This document shows, in pieces, positions 34,196 through 45,265 of a DNA stretch of 64,000 nucleotides. Where the stretch lies: assembly GCA_013076295.1 (NCBI GenBank), contig RQOL01000718.1, positions 5,368,081 to 5,432,080 on the forward strand. The letters run 5' to 3'. Within the stretch, counting starts at the first letter, position 1; every line of letters starts with the position of its first letter. The stretch is from Sanderia malayensis (lineage: Eukaryota > Cnidaria > Scyphozoa > Semaeostomeae > Pelagiidae). Position numbers and translations under genes: made by a program. The notes below the pieces were generated by a model. The model saw only the letters and a list, made by a program, of their open reading frames with translations, was not told the DNA's origin and searched no databases.

Positions 34196-35413
34196 ATGAA
34201 TAAAATTAATGAGCAGAGAATCGTAAATGAAAAATTATCTGAATTATATAATACCCCGAGTTTTCCTGGTTCATTTTCTGGCTTCAATAAGTTTTATACG
34301 TATGCAAAGAAGGAAATACCGAAATTAACAAGAACGCAGGTAATAGAATGGTGAAAGTCGAATATCACACATGGAGATTATAAACCAATAAAGAAGCAGT
34401 TTGTGCACCCACCAATAAAATCAGGTCGACAGGATTATTGCTGGGAAATTGATTTAATGGATGTTCAAAGCGATTATATATTTCATCCTGACTTTAACAA
34501 AGGAATTAAATATCTATTTTGTTGTGTAGATCAATTTGATAAATATGCATGGGTAAGACCGATGGTGAATAAGTCCGGTCCATCTAGTGTGTTAGCTATG
34601 CAAAGTATATTTGATTCAACAGAACGTTGCCCCAAGTTGATACGTGCGGATAGAGGGTCGGAATTTATTACTGCATCCTTTAAAACATTAATGACAAAGA
34701 ACAATGTGAAATTAATATTTTCGAATGATGATGCAAAATGTGCTATAGTGGAAAGATATAATAGAACGTTGAAGTTGAAACTAGTGCGCTATATGCAAGC
34801 GAAGAATTCTAAGAATTATTTGGATGTGTTGGATGAAATAGTAGAAAGTGTGAATAATTCCTACCATGGAATAATAGGAATGGCGCCTAATGAAGTAAAT
34901 GTAAATAATTTTGCAGAAGTAAGGCAGAAGTTACAAAAATACTGGAAACAACAAGAGGACAAAATTCCAGAGTCGCGTAAACCGAGAAATGCAGAAGAAG
35001 TGAAGAGAGGGAAAAAGAGAAAAATAACGTCGAAATATAAAAAAGGGGCATATGTACGAATTGCGCAAGCAAAAAAGTGTTTAAAAGAGGTTTCCATAAA
35101 CAATGGACGGATGAAATATTTATCATAGATAAAGTTGATTTGACATATACACCATTTGCATATTCATTGAATGATTTAGGTGGGTTACCAGTAGACGGAA
35201 AATTTTTTTATGGATCAATTACAAGAAGTAGTATTTCCGGAAATTGTAAAAATAGAGGACATAGTTAAAAGAGAAAAAGACTGGTCATTAATATCAACCC
35301 CGATATATTGGAAAGCTGTATGGGTGTTAACAAAAGATATACATCATTCAAAAGTGACTAGATTGAACATGTTAAAAAATAGTGATTTTATATCAAAAAA
35401 CGTTTTTAGATAG
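34196..35413 (+). pseudogene. Retroviral-type integrase of the Polinton-like virus
   Basis: The start ATG at 34196 is supported by a normal N-terminal region (FYTYAKKEIPKLTRTQVIEW). TGA at 34352-34354 interrupts it. The catalytic core is intact from 34403: YCWEIDLMDV (Asp), LIRADRGSEFI (Asp) and CAIVERYNRTLK (Glu). After about 35060 the C-terminal SH3/chromodomain-like region is reached only by a frame change near an A-run (HKQWTDEIFIIDK, FAYSLNDLGG), then another in a T-run near 35205 (DQLQEVVFPEIVKIE). The enzyme would insert viral DNA ends with a short target duplication. This copy is inactive. Confidence 0.88.
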
Positions 35414-35497
35414 TTTAAAGGAAGAGAATAGGATAAATGAGAAAGAAAGGAGAGAAAATGATGAGGTAGGACGTGATAGAGATGATATCGATAAAGA

Positions 35498-37280
35498 ATG
35501 ACAAGTAAGCCACAAAAAATAGTTGCCATTTCGTCAGCAGCTGCATCAGCGAAGGATAAAAATTTCAAATTTCGCGTGACATTAAATAAAAAACTATCAT
35601 TGGATGCAACAAAAGATTGGAAAATATGTTGTATTAAATGTATATTGCCAGGATATGAACAAGTGGACTATGCGCGACATATATGGGTCCAAAGAATAAG
35701 TTTACCATTTCAATCAACAAGTAATGTGTTTAAGAATAATCTTAATGTGGATGTACTTAAAAATAAGCATAAGTATAATTTGGTATTTAATACGGATGGG
35801 TCAGGAAACGGTTGGATTGGGAATCAATTGCCGCGTATCCATCTAGAAAGAGATAAAGCATTACAATGGAATAATGATGGAAAAAATTGGTCATTTGCCG
35901 ATCTAAATACGTTTTTAAATAGACCGATAAATATTGATTTTGATTTTGTCAGTTGGAAAGATGGAAAAGGTGTATGGGAACAAGAATCCATAATATTTAT
36001 CAAAACCATAACGGGTTCCCCTGATATTTTTGATTTGGGATTTAAAGGAATGAACATTCAAAATGAAATGGGGTTTAATTCGAAGCAACAATTTATGACA
36101 TGTAGAATGAATAGAATGTTGGTGGAACTATTGGGAATGGATAATTGGACGTCAGACTATTTTCCGAAGTGATTCAGGAATACCATGACAAATTTGTTTC
36201 TATCTATGGAAATACACCACATGATTTTCTAAAGTATATAACGCAACATGCACCAAATACACGATATGCATATTATGTCTTACATCGGAATTATGTAAAG
36301 GGATCGGATATAAACTTCGTTAACGATTATCTAGATATCTTGTTTTGGAAAAATTTGAAACATAATGAAAATAGTATAGATCTGTATAATGAAGGATATC
36401 CAGCCCCAGCATATAAAGGATGTTGACGTGGAATTCCATTTTCGGTCGCATCGCGTTTATTTAATAAACATGCAGAACCATTTTCATTAAATTGTGATTT
36501 AATTACATACAATTATGCAGCTGGTATATCAGCTCGATCATTGGCAAATATATTTATCAAATTTAAAGCGAATAATAAAACGACGTATAAAAATCAACTA
36601 TTTGAGTTTAAGCAGTTAGCGTTCTCACTAGTTCAACAACGAGAATTTCAAACGTTTTGGTTGGGAATAACTCCAAATCGAGCAGATGAACAGGAGGATG
36701 ATTCAAAGAAGATAATTATTGCACACTGTCGCAGAAAGTTAGATGGGACAAGTATTATTTGTCTATATATTACTAGTGAAGTATAATGTTTAAGCGAAGG
36801 TTGATTCAAGTAATAAATAAGCAAATTAAATTGTGTAAGAAGAATGATGAGGTGATGTTTACACATAACTTCAATGGAAAATTGAAAGTCGCTGTAGAAA
36901 AAATATATTTTTCACGTGACTGCTTTAATAGATTGTTGGATATTTCAAGCAAGGAATTAGTGACACGAAATTTAATACATTTTCCTTGGGAATGGAGTGA
37001 TTGTTTGATTAACGGAAAACAAGAAGTGAATTTAGTATCATTGTTAACGAATATTCATTTTAACCATTGTGATTATGTACATAAATTTGGAGATCAAAAA
37101 AGTGTTTATATATATCAACCGACGCATTTAGATTTTAAAGAGTGTAATTATGTCAATGAACTTAAATGTACGATATATTTAAGAGATATTGCTAATAATA
37201 TTATATTTCAACCTAATTGTTTTGCTGTAGAACTTATATTTGCTGATAATACGAGTACATTTGTCGATATGTTTATTTGA
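35498..37280 (+). pseudogene. Capsid-associated protein A, broken
   Basis: Three frames form one apparent gene of about 590 codons: 35498-36172, then 36145-36786 with an in-frame TGA at 36424-36426, then 36786-37280 through a TAATG overlap. The N-terminal pattern DATKDWKICCIKCILPGY matches the start of Polinton/adintovirus minor capsid proteins (W followed by a hydrophobic beta strand). The C-terminal block (YVNELKCTIYLRDIANNII) corresponds to the C-terminal beta domain of the next gene. The two are likely divergent paralogues. The role in virion assembly is inferred from position and pattern. Confidence 0.5.
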
Positions 37281-37292
37281 ACGTTTGTAACA

Positions 37293-38549
37293 ATGCCATT
37301 AGCTAGTGAAAATACAGTTATTTTACAAGGATATTATGACAGTGAAAATCCAAATTCCAATTTCAAATTTAATGAACATAGTCAAACTGCTAATAATGAA
37401 TTAAACATTGATGTGTATGATGGTTGGCAAGTTGCTTTGAAAAAAATTGTATATGATTTTAAAGATCAACAAGAGTTGAAAAGTCTGCGTACTCCAATTG
37501 GTGAAAATTATAATGTAGAAGATTGGATAGTAGAAATATATCTAGGTGCATGGAAGAGTTACAACAATGATCGGTCAGCGAACTTAATACGGGAGCAGGT
37601 TATGTTTGAAACAAGAAATGCAAATGATAGTAGTTATGTAAATCATTATTATAATGCGGTTACTAATATAGATGTGAAAAAGCATGTGAAATATGAAATG
37701 AATTTTGCGAAACCAATGGCACCGATAATGCGTATTGATATAGCAAAAAATTTACAAAAGAGATTTGGGGAAGGAAAAACAATTACAATTCAGAATTTAC
37801 TGAATGAAATCCGTGATTACAATGAATATAAAACAACCAAAGAAATGTCAACCGGAAAGACATACACATTTACAGAAGCTATAAAATTTGCATTTAAACA
37901 ATTTCCAGATGTGCAATCCAAAAAATTATTAAGCACATATTTTCCGGATGACCTATGGAAACAATCGTTTGCAATAGACTGGAAACTTGTGAGGAATACG
38001 AAAGAGGGAACAGAACGGGTGGAAATTAGTAATATCCCACCATATTGTATACACATCGCGATTGGGTCACAGATGCTTCCGTTCTGCGGATTTGATGTGT
38101 TAGATGTATCATTGGATGAACAGAAGGCTATAATTTGGAAACGATATGAACAAGCCTGCTTTAATAAAGGAGCTGTTGTAGGCAAAGTAGATCAATTATT
38201 TTGGTTCCCGGAAGGCTGTTCCACAAAGACAGGAGAACCCTATTCAAAAGTAGTAAAGACAATGTCAAAAAATGATAGTGTAATACATGCCGACCAATAT
38301 TTTATATATAGTAATAATGTACAAGGACAATTTGTAGGAGATGAATCGATTCCATTGTTAGATATAATCTTAGGGATTCGTTTAACTCGAAACATTCGTC
38401 AGGATTATGTATCATATGAACCAGAAACATTACAATTTTGCGATTTAAAAGATCAGCAGGTAACTCGTTTTCATTGTACAATATTGGATTCGAAAGGGCG
38501 GAAAATTGTTGTAAAAGCACATGTGGATGTACTATTTCGCTTAATATAA
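37293..38549 (+). CDS. Capsid-associated protein B (minor capsid/penton-like)
   Basis: 418 codons, intact, starting 13 bases after the preceding gene. It has VYDGWQVALKKIVYDF near residue 48, HADQYFIYSNNVQGQFVGD near residue 345, and a C-terminal beta-rich tail (RFHCTILDSKGRKIVVKAHV). These are the landmarks I know from the conserved capsid companion of Polintons and adintoviruses. No signal peptide or membrane segment. It is one of the few undamaged structural genes. Confidence 0.6.
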   Translation: MPLASENTVILQGYYDSENPNSNFKFNEHSQTANNELNIDVYDGWQVALKKIVYDFKDQQELKSLRTPIGENYNVEDWIVEIYLGAWKSYNNDRSANLIREQVMFETRNANDSSYVNHYYNAVTNIDVKKHVKYEMNFAKPMAPIMRIDIAKNLQKRFGEGKTITIQNLLNEIRDYNEYKTTKEMSTGKTYTFTEAIKFAFKQFPDVQSKKLLSTYFPDDLWKQSFAIDWKLVRNTKEGTERVEISNIPPYCIHIAIGSQMLPFCGFDVLDVSLDEQKAIIWKRYEQACFNKGAVVGKVDQLFWFPEGCSTKTGEPYSKVVKTMSKNDSVIHADQYFIYSNNVQGQFVGDESIPLLDIILGIRLTRNIRQDYVSYEPETLQFCDLKDQQVTRFHCTILDSKGRKIVVKAHVDVLFRLI

Positions 38550-38626
38550 CTTATAAAAAGAAAAAAAACATTAATAAATGAATATAAATGGTATTGATAC
38601 AAGAAATCATGAATATTACATAAAAA

Positions 38627-39306
38627 ATGTATTCTGGAGGAATTGTATCACCGGGTATTTATTCTCATCCAAAAATTCCCAGCTTAACTGGACCGACTCC
38701 ATCAAATAATGGATTTGAATGGTATAACGGTGGAATATTAAGTAAATTACAGGGGAAGAGAATTTTATCGACTGTAACAAGTGCTGTTCGAAAAAAGCAA
38801 AAGGTGCAATTACCAGTGCAGGTAAGTCATTATTAACGAAAGCAAAACGAAAAACAGTTCAGCATGCGAGGAAAGGGTTAAATAATTTGGTAACGCAAGC
38901 GAAAAAGAAAGCAATACGGGAATTGGAGAGTGTTGGGAAAAAAAGAAAGCGTTCTAAATCAAAGTCATCTGGTACTCCAGCAAAGAAACAATACATTTCA
39001 ATGCAACAAATAAATAAAGTAATAAAAACACCAAGAGAAGAGAATAAAAAACCAGAAATTATTCTTCCAAAGGCAATTACGCATGTAAAACACGCGTTAA
39101 AACCGAGACATTTGAGTGTAAAAGTTTCAAATTTGAACGTGGCTTAAGTGCATGCGAAAGTGAATAAATTACTAAAAATTCCAAAGAAAAAATTGAAGAA
39201 GCCAGTTAAAAAGAAAATAAGTAAAATTCTCAAGCGATATCAAGCAATGTACGCGACAGCACACAATTTTTTAAATCGGGATAAACTAGCAAATTATAAA
39301 TTTTAA
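38627..39306 (+). pseudogene. Basic core/minor capsid-like protein, broken
   Basis: The N-terminus (MYSGGIVSPGIYSHPKIPSL) is Gly/Pro-rich. A frame change near 38820 leads into a very Lys/Arg-rich body (KKKAIRELESVGKKRKRSKS). A TAA at 39145-39147 interrupts further basic sequence that ends at 39306. Composition and position next to the major capsid gene resemble adenovirus-like core or lytic minor capsid proteins. A CAG/GTAAGT donor-like string at the frame change was noted but no acceptor. Confidence 0.45.
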
Positions 39307-39377
39307 ACAGTTTTTTGAAATTTAGATGAGAAAGGTTTTATATAAAGTCCCGATAAAAAAAATAAAACACAAGTTGA

Positions 39378-40801
39378 ATGGTAAACATCAAAATGGGGTC
39401 TAACGAACCAGAAGGAGTGAGTGATGTACTTAAAGGAACAGAAGAAGATGGCGTGGATGAAAAATTGGCGTTCGATACGAGAGAATATATCGATACCGAT
39501 ATTCAAGCACAAAATTTTCATCGAATAACCCCAATGAATGATCAACCAGGTCGAAGTAATTCGGATATTAATTTTTCTGTCCCAGCGCAAATCGGAAATT
39601 TCTATGATTTTAGTAAGAGCTACATAAAAATGAGTGTGAGATTAGTTCAGGCGGCGACAGGAGCAGCAATTCCTGCTGACAAAGCAGATAAGTTTATTCC
39701 ACTCAATAATACTCCTCATTCGATGTTTAAAACGTAATTTTGCAAATCGGTCAAGCAATCATTGAATCACAAAACGGACACTATCCGCAACAGGCATTTG
39801 CTGCCAATTTGTTTGAGCAACCGGTAACAGCACTGGGGAGTAGGTTGGAGACAGAGGATGGGTATTATTTAGATAATAATATTACTCGAATGAAAAAAGG
39901 AGCTCGTGTGCCAGATTGGAATGCTCAAGTATTAGATGAGTATCAAGTAGAATACTGGGATGAGCAAAAACAAGACATCAAAAATTCAAATACTGAAGGG
40001 GTTAAACGAAATAGGTTGTGTAACAAAAGTCAAACACAACATTTTGAATTCACACCCAAATTGAATTTATTTAAATCCACCCACTACACAGACGCAAACT
40101 TTCCATTAAAGCTTGTGTTCCAACGTGTTGATCAAAAATATGCAGTGCTTTGTCCGGAAGATGAAAAAGATACCTTTGATTGGGACAATCAACACATAGA
40201 ATTGTGTTTGAAAACCATAACGCTTACTGCACCGCGCTACACAGAATATCTTAGCAGATTGCAAGTGTCTCCCACAGTAAATTACGGGCTGGAGAGACTT
40301 TTGATCAATTCATGGACCCTGCAAGATAATCTGGCGAGATTCATCGTCGAATTAGTACGTGGTGCAGTTCCAGACGTACTGATTCTTGGGTTTGTAGATT
40401 ATGAAATTTGGGCAGGAAATACACAAAAAAACTCCTTCAATTTCCAACATCTACCGCAAACAGGGGCAGATTCCTTTGAATTGACTATTCAAACAAATTA
40501 CACAAATCAATTGTACAGAGATAAGTACGAAAATTGCACAGAATCATTGAATGGAATGTACCGTGCGCTAGAAGTTCCCTGCCTACAATTTAATGGGGAC
40601 ATGGGAAGGTTAGCGCAAGGGTATGCATTCTTTGCATTTAATTTAACAAATACAAGAATTGAAAAGCAAATCAAGGTGGTGGATGTAAAACAGTCCCAAG
40701 TCACCATGGAATTGAAAGTTCCCAAGACATTGAAGAAAAAATTGGTCGCGTTTGGCTTGATGTATTGCAGTAATCATGTTGGAATTAAAAAAATGCGATG
40801 A
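39378..40801 (+). pseudogene. Double-jelly-roll major capsid protein, one frameshift
   Basis: Frames 39378-39737 and 39740-40801 are adjacent parts of one gene of about 475 codons, offset by a single base near 39733. The N-terminal part holds SVPAQIGNFYDFSKSYIKMS, the usual entry to the first beta-barrel, and NNTPHSMFKT just before the break. The second part has SQNGHYPQQAFAANLF, then strands and CSNHVGIKKMR at the end. This order and length fit the Polinton/adintovirus capsid family that builds icosahedral shells. It ends with TGA, so TGA works as a normal terminator in this virus. Confidence 0.75.
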
Positions 40802-40893
40802 TCACATTGGATTATATTCCATAAAGAAAAAAGAAAAAAAAAAGTTTATAATTATATTGGGATAAAAAATAGGAACCCATAGGTTAGCTAATC

Positions 40894-41538
40894 ATGAACG
40901 GGGAGGAGATATGTAACATTTGTAAAAAAGATCCGGATATAAATGAAAGTTTTAAAGAAATTTTAACAGAAAAGGAAATCAATATACTTATCGCAGATAC
41001 TAAATTATTTCATGATTGGTTTGAAAATGTACTACACTGCGATTTTCCTATGTCGTTTATTCTGTTTTCACAAGATTGAGATAGTGCAATAAAAGGGGTT
41101 GGACATTGGTTGGTGGTGTATTTTGATGTTATAGGTCACTGCTATTTTTTTTATTCATACGGATTTAAACCACACGTCACATTTCAACGATTTTGTTTTC
41201 GAATGATGCAACAAGCTCAACATCAAATTCCAAAAATACAGAAGAAATATGAAATAAATGAAATAGAGAGAGAAATTCAAGCACGGGATACAGATGTGTG
41301 TGGAGAATATTGTATTTACTTCTTACATGCAATTAGTACGTGTAAATGGCCAGGACAGGTATTCTATGTTTTAGAAGAAACATTTCCGAAAGTAATAACA
41401 GAAGGACAACATGCTAGTCGTCGAGATAAATTTGGAAATTATGGACAATACTATATCAATGACCAGTTTGTAAAGGATTGGGGAGAAAGACATTATAATT
41501 ATAAAGGTGTAAAATCTATCATCCCAAAATCGATATAG
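40894..41538 (+). pseudogene. Adenain-like cysteine protease, in-frame TGA
   Basis: One frame of 214 codons with TGA at 41077-41079. Beyond the stop it reads GVGHWLVVYFDVIG with the catalytic His, and QARDTDVCGEYCIYFLHA with the conserved Gln and nucleophilic Cys, as in the adenovirus-type maturation proteases found in Polintons. The N-terminal Cys pair (CNICKK) may bind metal or be incidental. The stop precedes the whole catalytic centre, so this copy is inactive. It would process capsid precursors. Confidence 0.75.
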
Positions 41539-41837
41539 AAAATGAACATACGTCTCTTACTTATGCGTAGTCGTGCGTGCTCCTTCTTTCGCTTGTATTA
41601 CATGGGCTGCCATTCCATCTTTCGCGATGAATCAGCTGCACCAAGCTAAAAACTTGAACCGCAGCTGCTTCACCAGGAAAGAAAATGATAGATAAAGAAG
41701 TAACCACACGAAAATACAAATGTAAAGTAATGCATGTCATATTAATTAAACTGTAAATCATTGATAAAATCCTCAGGTAGAACCTCTTCAGGCTCGCAAA
41801 TAGCTCTAAGGACAACAATATCAACCTGATCCTCTAC
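41539..41837. other. Convergence point of the two viral gene arms
   Basis: Plus-strand genes end at 41538 and minus-strand genes end at 41838. Only short open frames lie between. No clear hairpin terminator was seen; the polyadenylation-like word ATTAAA occurs near 41740. Confidence 0.5.
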
Positions 41838-42170
41838 TCAGCGAAGTATTTTATCAAAAATAACTATACTATTCGATATATTATTAACGTGTGTGGGTAC
41901 ACGTGTTCTAAGATGTACTCCACGATCTCCAATAGTTTCCAGTAGCTTTGAAATGGTCTGTTCATTTATCTGGCGCATAAAGATCCACATAAGATTTTGC
42001 AACAGCAATCCATTTGAATCTGATGTAATGTGTTGCCAATTGCGCAAAAGAGTGATAATATATTCATGCACTCGCGGTATATCTCTCCCTGCAAAAATGA
42101 ATGTAAACGGTACCTTTAGTTGAATATCATCGGAGAATTCACATCGTTTGTCTTCTTTCACCTCCTGTTC

Positions 42171-42643
42171 TAGTCCATGGGGCAAAGCCCAATTTTTGAG
42201 AAATCATGTTCAAATTGGTGAATAAGGTTACTATACATCATCGGAAAGGAAATTTTGCGCTGATTACGAATATGAATGTTAATAGGTCGAGAAGTGTCAT
42301 CTTCACACCTAAAATTGCTGATGTCAGCAAAATGGTGAACAATCTTGTTTTAGCTAATGGAAGCCTTTTGCTTAGTAAATACGACATAATTCCATTTATG
42401 TTAATGACTTCTTGTATAAAAGCAATGCCAATGAGTATATCTGGACAAAATATACATTTTGAAGTCAATAATATGTCCATCACGTGACTGTGTCATATTT
42501 TACGGACCAGTCCGTAAAATCACTGGAATTTGCATAAGATGGGATATAATGGTAAAGTAATTTTCAGATTTTGTCCAAAATGATGACTGGGCCCATTTTT
42601 CATGATATCTATGCATTTATGGGGTTATATGAATGTCCTAGAG
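42171..42643 (+). repeat. Left inverted repeat of the recombinase element
   Basis: Matches the reverse complement of 44596-45056 with scattered differences. Contains the palindrome TTTTACGGAC CA GTCCGTAAAA at 42498-42519. The small open frame seen in both arms is a by-product of the duplication. Confidence 0.85.
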
Positions 42644-42689
42644 TGGTTTCCAGGCCTTTGGAGCTGGTCTGTATTTTGTGTATTTTTTT

Positions 42690-43165
42690 CTTTTTTTAAT
42701 TCATTTAAGGAGGGTTGCCCTTCAACAAGTTGATTTTCAAGCGGCCCTCCGATAAAAACATTAATTATAATATAAGATAAAAAGTAAAAAGCTATTAATT
42801 AAATTAAAATATAAAACCTTATTTACAATATTAAACCTTATTTACAATTATATTTTGAAATTAAGGAAAACATCTAATAGAAACAAAATAGTTTTTAAAT
42901 AGTTTTCTTGAATCTATACAGAGAGGTTGCCTGCTTTGACTCGGCTGACAGGCTATTCCATAGTTTGGCACCTCTATATGAGAAACATCTCTGGCCATTT
43001 GCTGACCTTTTCATCGGTAACCTCAGATCGGTCCCCGTATCACGAAGGCTATATGATGTGCAAAGCGAATTTCGTGTGAAAAGATCACAAAGGTATTTTG
43101 GAGCCAGCACATTCAGGGACTTGAAGACCATTGTCTTAGACTCTAACGAAATAATAACGAAGTAA
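42690..43165 (-). mobile_element. 3' fragment of a CR1/L2/Jockey-type LINE
   Basis: Minus-strand translation reads LAPKYLCDLFTRNS, then CFSYRGAKLWNSLSAESKQA, the common C-terminal end of non-LTR reverse transcriptase proteins. A short 3' tail ends in AAATGAATTAAAAAAAG near 42690. The rest of the LINE is absent, as in 5'-truncated insertions. It lies inside the recombinase element and so is younger than it, or was carried by it. Confidence 0.75.
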
Positions 43166-43375
43166 TAACGAAAGCATTTTGGCTTTTGGACAAATTTTGC
43201 AATAAATAAAGATTTATGTTTGTGACCTCCTTTCCACAGTAATAACAACGAACACACTAGGAATAAAATAAAAGAAATCAAAGCCCATTGTGCTAAACCA
43301 AAGAAGGATCTTCTAACCTTACCAAACCACCCCAAACAAACAGCATCCTCTCCATTCCAAACTACAACTAATTGT

Positions 43376-44351
43376 ATGTCGCTTATCGGCAAAAGTCTAG
43401 AATCAAGCAGCCTGTCTTCCTCAGCCCAAAATCTTATCCTCTCTTCATGGCGTCCTGGTACCTTAAAGCAATATCAATCTTATTTAAGTAGATGGGAACA
43501 ATTTTGTTATGCACATAACCTTGAAGTATACAACCCTTCTGCTGAACAGGTTGTTGAATTTCTTACATCATTATTTACTGAAAGCCTGGGCTACAGTGCC
43601 ATTAATACTGCCAGATCGGCTCTTTCATCTATCATTTCAACGGGAGGCAACCCTCCCATAGGTGAACACCCCCTTGTTCGTCGTCTTATGAAAGGTGCTT
43701 TCCACCTTAAGCCATCTCTACCAAAATATTCTCATATTTGGGATGTTGGACAGTTATTATCTTATTTACAGGAACTCCCTGTCTTGAAATCGATTTCCCT
43801 CAAGGAGCTCTCTTACACTACAGCTACCCATCTGTGTCTGCTTACGGGGCAACGGTGTCAAACACTTCATGTTATGAATATTCGATATATTCAAATTCTT
43901 CCTGACAGACTCCGTATTACCCTACAACAACCACTTAAAACTACCAAACCAGGTAAACATCAAGCTCCCCTTGAAATTTTAGCATACCCAGATGACGACC
44001 GCCTGTGTATTGTTAAGAAACTTGAGGAACATATTTCCAAGACTGCCCATTTAAGAAAGTCTTCAATCACAATACAAACCGGTTTCTAAAGACACCATTG
44101 CCAGATGGGTAAAGGAAACTCTCAAACTTGCTGGCATTGATACAAGAAAATTTTCCGCTCATAGTTGCCGAGCCGCCTTAACGTTAGCTGCCCAACAAGC
44201 CGGTTTATCGCTGCCAAAAATAATGGAAACTGCTGGCTGGTCTAATGCAAAGACATTCGCTCAATTCTATTGCAGAACTGTAGAAAAAGACAATTTTGGA
44301 CATCGTATTTTAACCGCATCATCTGAATCACCTTCAGTTTTTCAAGTTTAG
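43376..44351 (+). pseudogene. Tyrosine recombinase (metazoan XerC/DIRS-like), frameshifted
   Basis: The N-terminal SAM-like domain is visible (SSWRPGTLKQYQSYLSRWEQ). The catalytic domain begins near residue 125, with LLTGQRCQTL carrying the first catalytic Arg. The frame is lost at about 44070 with a small deletion. In the next frame come KFSAHSCRAALTL (His-x-x-Arg), GWSNAKTFAQFYCR (the Trp/His box position and the nucleophilic Tyr) and the stop at 44349-44351. All catalytic residues therefore remain but not in one frame. This recombinase type is abundant in cnidarian, echinoderm and amphioxus genomes, to my knowledge. Confidence 0.85.
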
Positions 44352-44595
44352 CAATGTAACTTGTTTCAATTTTATCAATATCTGTTTTGTTTTCACTGAG
44401 TTCTTATCATTTTACAACATGATGCGCCAATTTTCTGGTGCCATTCGTGACACTGGGCTTTGAAATCTTATGGGGTTACGAAGTGACGTAGCTGATTGTA
44501 GAGAAGAATTAGAAAATTAAACGAGACTTGCCAGGAAGTTGAAGTTTGATTGTAATTCTTCTCTACCATCAGCAGGAACAGAGGAATCACATCAT

Positions 44596-45056
44596 CTAGG
44601 ACATTCATGTAACCCCATAAATGCATAGATATCGTGAAAAATGGGCCCAATCATCATTCTGGACCAAATCTGAAAGTTACTTTACCATTATATCCCATCT
44701 TATGCAAATTCTAGTAATTTTACGGACTTGTCCGTTAAATGTCACACAGTCACGTGACGGACATATTATTAACTTAAAAATGTATATTTTGTCCAGATAT
44801 GCTCATTGGCATTGTTTTTATACAAGAAGTCGTTAACATAAATGGAATTATGTCGTATTTACTAAGCAAAAGGCTTCCATTAGCTAAAACAAGATTGTAC
44901 ACCTTTTTGCTGACATCAGCAATTTTAGGTGTGAAGATGACACTTCTCGACCTATTAACATTCATATTCGTAATCAGCGCAAAATTTGCTTTCCGATGAT
45001 GTATAGTAACCTTATTCACCAATTTGAACATGATTTTCGGTCTGCCCCATGGACTA
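44596..45056 (-). repeat. Right inverted repeat of the recombinase element
   Basis: Reverse complement of 42171-42643, ending CCCCATGGACTA. The palindrome here is imperfect (TTTTACGGACTTGTCCGTTAAA). Confidence 0.85.
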
Positions 45057-45265
45057 TTCTATCATGTTTAATTTAGCACGAATGAGGTTTTCATCATTCT
45101 CTAAACGCAGGCCTTCTTGCCCGAAATATATGTCTACGTTATCCTCCCCTTCAAGAGGTGCCAAACCCACTAACAAATCCATGGCTTGATGAATAACAAG
45201 AAAATGACGGGTGATATTTATACTAACATACCTACCTATCAATCAAAGTGACAAGATCCTGTCAC

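Larger units (their letters stand above)
42171..45056. mobile_element. Inverted-repeat element carrying a tyrosine recombinase
   Basis: A 2886-bp element with roughly 465-bp inverted repeats (42171-42643 and 44596-45056), starting TAGTCCATGGGG. TTC flanks it on both sides (42168-42170 and 45057-45059), a 3-bp target duplication. Inside are a broken tyrosine recombinase gene and a 3' LINE fragment. DIRS-like elements and Cryptons normally make no target duplication, so the recombinase may be a passenger in a DDE-type transposon. The first nine bases are the same as in the Academ-like element at 22796. Confidence 0.75.
41838..45242 (-). pseudogene. Viral gene of unknown function split by a transposable element
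   Basis: The minus-strand frame from 45242 runs to the edge of the inserted element at 45056, and resumes beyond the other edge from 42170 to 41838. If the element and one copy of the 3-bp duplication are removed, the two pieces meet in the same frame. The gene was therefore whole before insertion, about 170 codons. I recognise no domain. It starts about 20 bases after the polymerase gene ends. Confidence 0.65.

Noticed and set aside
38816..38830. Splice donor CAG/GTAAGT at the frame change of the basic core-like gene
   Set aside because: No acceptor is needed or visible; the second frame continues directly at the same point.
29996..41079. Recoding of TGA as an amino acid in the virus
   Set aside because: Many intact viral frames end at TGA, and the same genes carry frameshifts and TAA/TAG stops, so decay is the simpler reading.
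42206..42487. A 93-codon protein seen in both inverted repeats of the recombinase element
   Set aside because: It is mirrored only because the arms are duplicates. It has no domain, and substitutions show no clear coding bias.
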